A stretch of 64,000 bases of DNA from Uranotaenia lowii (lineage: Eukaryota; Arthropoda; Insecta; Diptera; Culicidae): positions 238,084,447-238,148,446 of the forward strand of contig NC_073693.1 in NCBI RefSeq assembly GCF_029784155.1. The letters run 5' to 3'. Below are positions 58,276 to 64,000 of the stretch, piece by piece. The notes beneath the pieces are model-generated. The model searched no databases. It saw only the letters and a program-made list of their open reading frames with translations, and was not told the origin of the DNA. Made by a program: the position numbers and the translations under genes. Within the stretch, counting starts at the first letter, position 1; each line of letters starts with the position of its first letter.

Positions 58276-59230
58276 CCGTCAACTGGGGCAACATGCAACA
58301 ATTTTCAACTTCTATGGCTTCTGAAAAACTTTTGTTCACAGTTAATCGTATCCCTTATGCATCAAAAGTTTTAAGGATGATGGGACCTCAAATTGGCGTA
58401 GTTAGAAAAATTATTGGTTTCTTTAGTTATTTTTAATTTTCTCAAAACATACGATTTTCACCCTCCTTTGAAAATGGGGTAACTTGCAACAAACTTTGTT
58501 TTTAATGAAAAATCTTATGAACACGAATGAAAATTTATAGTTTTTAATATATTTGCGATGCCTTAAAGACCATTACGCATGAAAAAAAACCAATTGCAGT
58601 AATTTTTTGTTCTGTTAAAACGAATTTTCACTTTTTTTCTGAGAATAAGGATGCTGCATACATTTAGGGGTTAAATAATACTACAAAAAATTCTTCAAGC
58701 TGAAATCGTAAAAATAAATGTTTGGATGAATGAAATTTCAATGTTTACGAACTCGAGATGCAAAACATTCAGATTCCAGCACAAAAAAAGGAGATTTACA
58801 AGGTGTTTCTTTGATTTGAATTTTGTTGCATTTTACCCCCGACACCTAACTGAATTATTAAAATATTTATTTAAAAAAATTGAGTGATTGTTCGAAAAAT
58901 ATTTTTACATCAACAGTGTTGATAAAGCATGAGGAAACCAGTAAAAAGTTTGTAGGTAATATTATCAAACCAATCCGTCAAACTGGGTAAAGTTTTTTAC
59001 GGCATCGAAAAATGTTAAAATTTGAACATTTATTGCTCGATTTTTAAAATTTTATAAAAAAATAAAAAACTTTAAAAAACTAGCTTAAGATGCGAGAAAT
59101 TATGTTATCTTCAATTTGTTATCATTAAAAGATAACTTTATAACAATACATTAAATTAAAAATGGATTTTGTGTGGTGTTATATAAGTGTTGCATCTAAC
59201 CCCGCTGTTGCATGATGCCCCGTTTGACGG
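58276..59230. mobile_element. TA-target element (CCGTCAACTGGGGC ends) nested in hAT copy 2
   Basis: The left end CCGTCAACTGGGGCAACATG and right end (reverse complement) CCGTCAAACGGGGCATCATG are inverted repeats with TA on both sides (58274-58275 and 59231-59232). Length 955 bp. A GGGGYAACWTGCAACA phrase recurs subterminally (about 58475). Copy 1 of the host element lacks it. Probably a Tc1/mariner-type MITE; no transposase frame. Confidence 0.8.
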
Positions 59231-59747
59231 TATTTAATGTCATTTTTCTATCTTCTAGCACTTTTTTTCGCAACAGAAGAAGATAACAATCAAAGGTGCT
59301 AAAGAATATAAAACTATTTTTAACATCCCTTCATCGACATTTGTTTTCAAATGGTTAAGATATTTACTTTTCACAAAACAGTTTTTAAGAGATTTTACAG
59401 ATCAGTTCATATAAAAATAAGATAATATTACCATTGTAGCATTGGTTTTCAGATCAAATAGAAATTGTTTATATGTTTATGTTTGACAATGCTCCTGCAA
59501 GTTTGGAAAAAGGAGAACAGTTTAAAGATTTTAAATGATGAGAATGTAAAATATTGCAAAAAAACAACAAAAAGAAATGAATTGCACAAAACATTGTTTG
59601 CAACGAAATTGCATACTATCTACTTTGCAAAAAAACCAATAAATCGAGCAAATTTTTATCTAAAATTTAAATAAAAAAAAGAGGTAAGTCTCCTGTTCCA
59701 CATTCTGTTCTTTTGCTTTTTTAGTGGTTTGAAAATTATTTTTTTTT

Positions 59748-59931
59748 TTCGATTATAGTCGTTTTACCATCTTTATGGCATTCGCGACTTTATCAACGTT
59801 ACAGTTGGCGGATCGTTATTGAAAAACTTATCCGGTACAACTGTGTTCGATGTTTACTCTTGGGCTCGAACTCGTGGACATCGGCTCAGGAGACAACAGA
59901 CTTGCCAACTGAGCTATATCACAAGCCCAAT
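59748..59931 (-). repeat. tRNA-derived SINE family A with 10-bp duplication
   Basis: Minus-strand copy of the SINE at 46178 with intact A box (ATATAGCTCAGTTGG) and B box (GAGTTCGAGCC). The tail is a T-run on the plus strand (59741-59749). TTTGAAAATT occurs on both sides (59728-59737 and 59932-59941), a plausible target duplication. Nested in the hAT-like element. Confidence 0.8.
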
Positions 59932-60293
59932 TTTGAAAATTCGTTTTTTCAAAATAGTAGAACACCGAGAGTTGTTGAAATGCCCATCTTAGACAGTTTT
60001 TGTTTTGTTCATATAATTCTATGAACATTCGATCAATTTATCTCATTTTAAATGAAATACTTGAAACATTATTTTTTTCGAGGGGGGAGCGTGACAAAAG
60101 CAGAATTTGATATTTGTTCCGGCCTTTATGCTGTTCAATATTTAGCGATTAGCAATTAGCGCTTTAAGCTTAATGCGATAACTTTTTCGGCACATTTAGT
60201 GTATTTTATTAGCGATCGCTAACTTAGAATGAGTTAGCGATCTAATTAGCGGCGATATTTTTTCAGTTAGCGATGCCGAACACTGTTCATACC

Positions 60294-62560
60294 ACTTTCG
60301 GTGATTTCAAGTTTTCAAAGATTTTTATGTATTTTTTTAAATTTTAACTCATAACCAACACGCATCACTTATCGAAAATGTGTTAAAATGGGAGTTCCAA
60401 TTCAAATATGTGCTATCTAACCTAAGCGTGTCCTGTTTTGACATCTTAATCGAGAACTGTCACTAAGTTTTATGGCGGTTTAATAATCATGCACTGAGTG
60501 CTATTATAGAACATGCAAAAGAAAGCTTGGAGCAAACTTCTAAGTTTGTGTTTTATTATAGTTTTAAAAGAGCATTCATAACTCTTTCAAAATAACTAAA
60601 ACAGTTTGTTTAGTAAAAGTTTTATTAGCGTTTTCAAAATCATCTGAAAACAATTGGTCGAAAAAAAAATAAGCATTCTGCACGACCATAATTAAACCGT
60701 CATAAAACAAGCTGCACAAAAAATGCCATAATTAAACCATAATAAAACTTCTTAATGCTAGTTGGCTTAATCTGTGTTACTTGGGTACCAAGTGCACTAT
60801 TTGAGTCGGTTAGCCAACGAAAGTTTAGCGGTTAAATCTGCGGTCCTTGATGGGAAAAGGATGCCCGAGCAGACTTTGATGCCCAAAATGATAGCAAACT
60901 AAAACCTTAATATGGTGTCAACAGCAAAATGATACCATCTTCTGATGTCAAATTTAGGTCGAGAGCAAAATAAGGCATAACAAAGGTTTCAAAAACACTT
61001 TTTTTGATAGCAAGCTGCGACCACTCTCGGGCATCAACAGCAAAATTGAAGCAAAATTTGCTGTAAAACTTTTACTGATAGCAAAAAGAGCCCTCATTAA
61101 GCTGTCCAAATTCTAACATAAAATACCGAACTGAGACCGAAATTATAGCATCATTTGCTGTACAGTTAACCCAATAGCAAAATTGGGTATCATCGGGGTA
61201 TCCATTATTTTGTGAAACTCAAACCGGGAATCAAAATTTTTATGCAATCTGATAAAGAGTTTTTTAATTACAGTGTAAATTTATATGGTCAAGTATACGA
61301 TCGCGGCAAATCCATCCGTGCTCGAAAATTAATCTGTCACATGTCACGATTTGAAACTTAAAATAAAATAGCGATTTTAAAAGGACAGTTCATTGACGGT
61401 CCTAGAAGACTTTTTGTTGAAAGCATTCAAAGCAAAATTAGACATAGTTAAAGTATCATTGTTTTTATATTATTTGCTATTCGGCATATGTCAATAATTG
61501 CCAATTATTGCCAATTACGAATTATCAATTTAAATCAATCTAACAGTTAAGACTTTTAAAATCTTCAATTCAACGTGTCTTCATAACTCGGTTTTTATGT
61601 GGTGCCAAACTAAGGTTTGTAATTTTTCCACGTTAAAAAACTACCAATCTTACAAACATTTTAATTTCCCTCAAGACTTGATTTTAATGTTCAAATGCCT
61701 TTTTATGAATGTTATAAAATTTAAACCGAATACGAATATCAAAAGTTATAATACCAAAAACGATTCCAATCATAAACATTTTTTTAAGATGATAAATTAA
61801 GATTGTAGTTTTATTTTACTTTCAATCGCGACGTTTATTAGATATCTAATTTAATTTTTTTTTCTGGAAATACTCTGAAGAGCCAAAAAATTAATACTGG
61901 GCATATATTGTACAGCACTGATGTTTTGAGAATGCGTTCACAGAAAAATTCAAATAAAACGACTCCCTAAAGAGATTATAGTAAACGAAGAGGCGCCATC
62001 TGATTCTTTCAAATTAATACAATCAGCAACCATGCTGCGATGTTGCTCCAGGATTGCCATTAATAAAACTTTTTGTCATTATTGTTTCGGATGAACGAGC
62101 AAGCTTGATCAAAATTGTATTACTTTATTACTGCTCTTCATTCACTTTGTTTGAAGTAGATAAGAAATAATTATAAGCAATGATTTGCTTACTTTGTTAA
62201 TATTAGTAGTAAAATCTAAAATTTTGTCTCTTTGTTTACTATAGGCTCGGTACGGCACTCCGGTTAAAAAATACTAGCTAAATAGATTTGTAAAAAATAA
62301 ATGCATCGCGAAGAAAATCAGGGATTTTAAGAACTCCACAACTCTGCTTAGATTACATATATAGAGACGAAATACAGGTACAATAAACGGCTTAATTATG
62401 TCATTGAAGTGAGAAAAATCTCGGCAGCCTGCAGCTTTTAAAGAAAATCTCTTTTTGCATGTTATTTTAACCGTACATTGTAACTGAAACTGAAAACCAA
62501 ACATTGTCATCATTGGTTAAATAGTGTTAAACTATATTATAACAGATTTGTTTAATGTTT
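60294..62560. other. Gene-free DNA with a foldback and a degenerate repeat
   Basis: 60467-60713 is a foldback: GTTTTATGGCGGTTTAATAA and its inverse ATTAAACCGTCATAAAAC flank about 175 bp; a TGTTACTTGGGT end lies at 60775. From 60840 to 61210 GATAGCAAA/CAGCAAAATGA phrases recur six or more times with no clean period, and GCCCGAGCAGACTTTGATGC at 60863 is partly inverted at 61020-61035. The rest to 62560 is AT-rich with no supported gene. Confidence 0.45.
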
Positions 62561-62677
62561 AAAAAAAAAATGCGATCTTCTGAAAAATCAGAACACTTGG
62601 CATCCTTGCCCGGGTGTAAACAACTTGCTTACGAGTTGTTTTGGTTTTTCTTCAGATTGGAAAAGAAAGTGCGGAAG

Positions 62678-63153
62678 ATGGAAGGGCCCGATCGAGTTTT
62701 CCATTTTGTTTGGTAAGTTAATTCAAAAGCAATAATGTAGAATTTAAAAGATTGAAAAATTTTCAGCTTTTACTATTTTTCACCGGTTATTCAATCAAAA
62801 GTAACCGAGAAAAGTTACCGTATCAAATGGCTTCTGGTTAACAACAACAGCTGCAGTTTCTGGCGGACGGCTTTCAAGGGCTTTCAAGGGGACTGCTTGC
62901 TAGTCGGGGAGGACTGTCCGTTCGTTTGGGTCACCGGTTCGCCCAGTTTGAAAGTTTCAAAAACTCTTCGTGAACGGGAACACGTAACCTCAAAAGTGCT
63001 GGCTTCAACCGGAGCTATCGTTTTTCTGATTCAAGCTCAGATTGGACACTCTCCGCCGTCTGAATTACGCAACTTTTTCATAGCCGTGATTCGCGATGAG
63101 CATCTGGAAGGATTAACTAGAACCGTCAAGTCGCAGGAAGCAAAGGAACTTAG
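62678..63153 (+). CDS. First two coding exons of an unidentified host gene
   Basis: An ATG at 62678 opens a 35-nt coding stretch ending at a donor GTAAGT (62713). A 54-bp intron, typical of insects, ends in AATTTTCAG at 62766. Exon 2 runs 62767-63153 with 387 nt open in the resulting phase and ends at GTGAGT. The 140 codons begin MEGPDRVFHFV, and exon 2 includes GEDCPFVWVTGSP, SKVLASTGAIVFLIQAQI and LRNFFIAVIRDEHLEGL. Codon use is balanced compared with the AT-rich flanks, supporting real coding. Without splicing the first frame stops at once. An upstream TTCTTCAG (62648-62655) could be another acceptor. I do not recognise the family; later exons lie beyond 63153 and may leave the window. Confidence 0.65.
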
Positions 63154-64000
63154 GTGAGTTTCCAATCTACGTTGCTTTAAATTATTTACTAAAACGCTTA
63201 GGATCAGTACGAGTGATTTTATGTTAAAAAAGTTTTGAATCAAAAAGTGTTTTGGTAAACCTAAAACATGCTCAAATTAAAATACTGTAGACACAAGTAT
63301 GTATAAATTTTATTTTTCAATATTTATCAGCAAAACATGAAAGTTCAGGTGAGAGAAAATTTCACCACAAAATAAGTTAGCTGTTAGTTAGTTAACAGTA
63401 AGTTAATCTCCCAGTTAAGGTTTCTCGAACCAAAAAATTGACAATCGAAGTATTTTGGTCATTTAAAGAAAACTTTGGGGACTGATTTCTCGAAATCGGT
63501 ATTTGGTCAATTGCGTGCAGTTGCAACTCTTTGTTCCTAAAGCGACTCAATTTGAACAATTGTAATCGATAAAATTTAATAACATAGTAATATCGGATAT
63601 CTTTTTAAAGGAAATTCACGATGCTATGGTGGTAATCCAAAGCGACAACAAGTAAAGGATTTCAAAACTGAGCTTAGTTGAGAGGTACGATGATCCAAAA
63701 GCTGATCTAACTGTTCCGTTGCTCTAGTGCTTTAAGGAAAGTACCACTTGCATAACAAGAACGCCATTTAAGCTCCACGGTTCGAATGAGAATCTTTTGT
63801 TTGGATCACGGAAATTATAGAAAAACACCAACATTTATTCAAAGCATTGAAGACGGAGATGCGAGAAGGTTCTTTAGGCCAAAGAAGACTACCAACAAAA
63901 GTAAGTTTTTCTTTTCATACATTAAGGACCTCAAAACAATCTTAGCCGGAAAACATCACTGTTTGACATTCTTCATCTCAGAACTAAGAATTTAGTATCC
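63154..64000. other. Downstream of the host gene; possible further exon
   Basis: AT-rich intron-like sequence to about 63600. A plus-strand frame at 63786 (MRIFCLDHGNYRKT...) meets a strong donor-like AAAAGTAAGT at about 63897-63906, so 63786-63899 might be an exon of this or another gene. No acceptor consistent with the exon 2 phase was established. Low confidence. Confidence 0.25.

Larger units (their letters stand above)
57979..60285 (+). mobile_element. Non-autonomous hAT-like element, copy 2
   Basis: Ends CAGTGTTCGGC and GCCGAACACTG (perfect 11-bp inverted repeats) are flanked by CTCATACC (57971-57978) and TTCATACC (60286-60293), seven of eight identical. The interior matches copy 1 at 11519-13213 in inverse orientation (for example GATTGCTTAATTGGAT near 58219 and its complement near 12433). 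It carries two further insertions: a TA element at 58276-59230 and a SINE at 59748-59931. Subtracting them leaves about 1.15 kb, agreeing with copy 1. No transposase. Confidence 0.88.

Overview
The window reads as eukaryotic, AT-rich, intron-bearing and repeat-packed DNA from an insect, most likely a dipteran and plausibly a mosquito. Supporting signs are tRNA-derived SINEs, a DD37E-type mariner, Tc1- and hAT-like MITEs, a copia LTR element whose primer site matches the insect initiator tRNA-Met anticodon arm, and 5'-truncated R1-, RTE- and Loa/I-like non-LTR elements. The species assignment is inference; no strongly diagnostic host gene is visible. I saw no bacterial-type genes, operons or CRISPR arrays.

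Layout. 0-5 kb: an unidentified repeat tail, a frameshifted CR1/L2-like retrotransposon and unique DNA. 5-11.5 kb: a 513-bp MITE, a tRNA-like SINE head and mostly gene-free AT-rich DNA. 11.5-17.7 kb: a dense transposon cluster (a hAT-like element with a second hAT MITE inside it, two MITEs, and a large foldback element holding a solo LTR). 20.9-24.7 kb: a dead mariner, then a Tc1-like element containing another inverted-repeat element that itself contains a SINE. 28-31.3 kb: a SINE scrap, a 1-kb minisatellite, a possible membrane-protein exon and a complete SINE with a 20-bp target duplication. 31.9-36.6 kb: a candidate minus-strand gene for a secreted protein, whose proposed first intron holds about 2.4 kb of a 13-bp satellite. 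37.1-40.5 kb: a copia derivative with 98.6% identical LTRs and a scrambled interior. 41.5-44 kb: a MITE, a near-perfect 782-bp palindromic MITE, a CTGT microsatellite and another MITE. 49.7-54.8 kb: remains of three non-LTR elements on the minus strand. 55.8-58 kb: a 135-bp satellite in two opposed blocks. 58-60.3 kb: a second copy of the 11.5-kb hAT-like element, inverted and carrying different insertions. 62.7-63.2 kb: two exons of a probable host gene.

How the parts relate. Host coding sequence is sparse: one fairly convincing two-exon start (62.68 kb), one signal-peptide exon (32.0 kb) and one hydrophobic ORF (30.0 kb). Almost everything else is mobile DNA, and order of insertion can be read from nesting and target duplications. 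No complete autonomous element is present. The least ordinary object is the copia derivative: it looks recently inserted by its LTRs, cannot encode its own machinery, and its interior is built from diverged duplicated segments with a strand-biased excess of the pentamer GGTTA and a hairpin that shows a compensatory base change.
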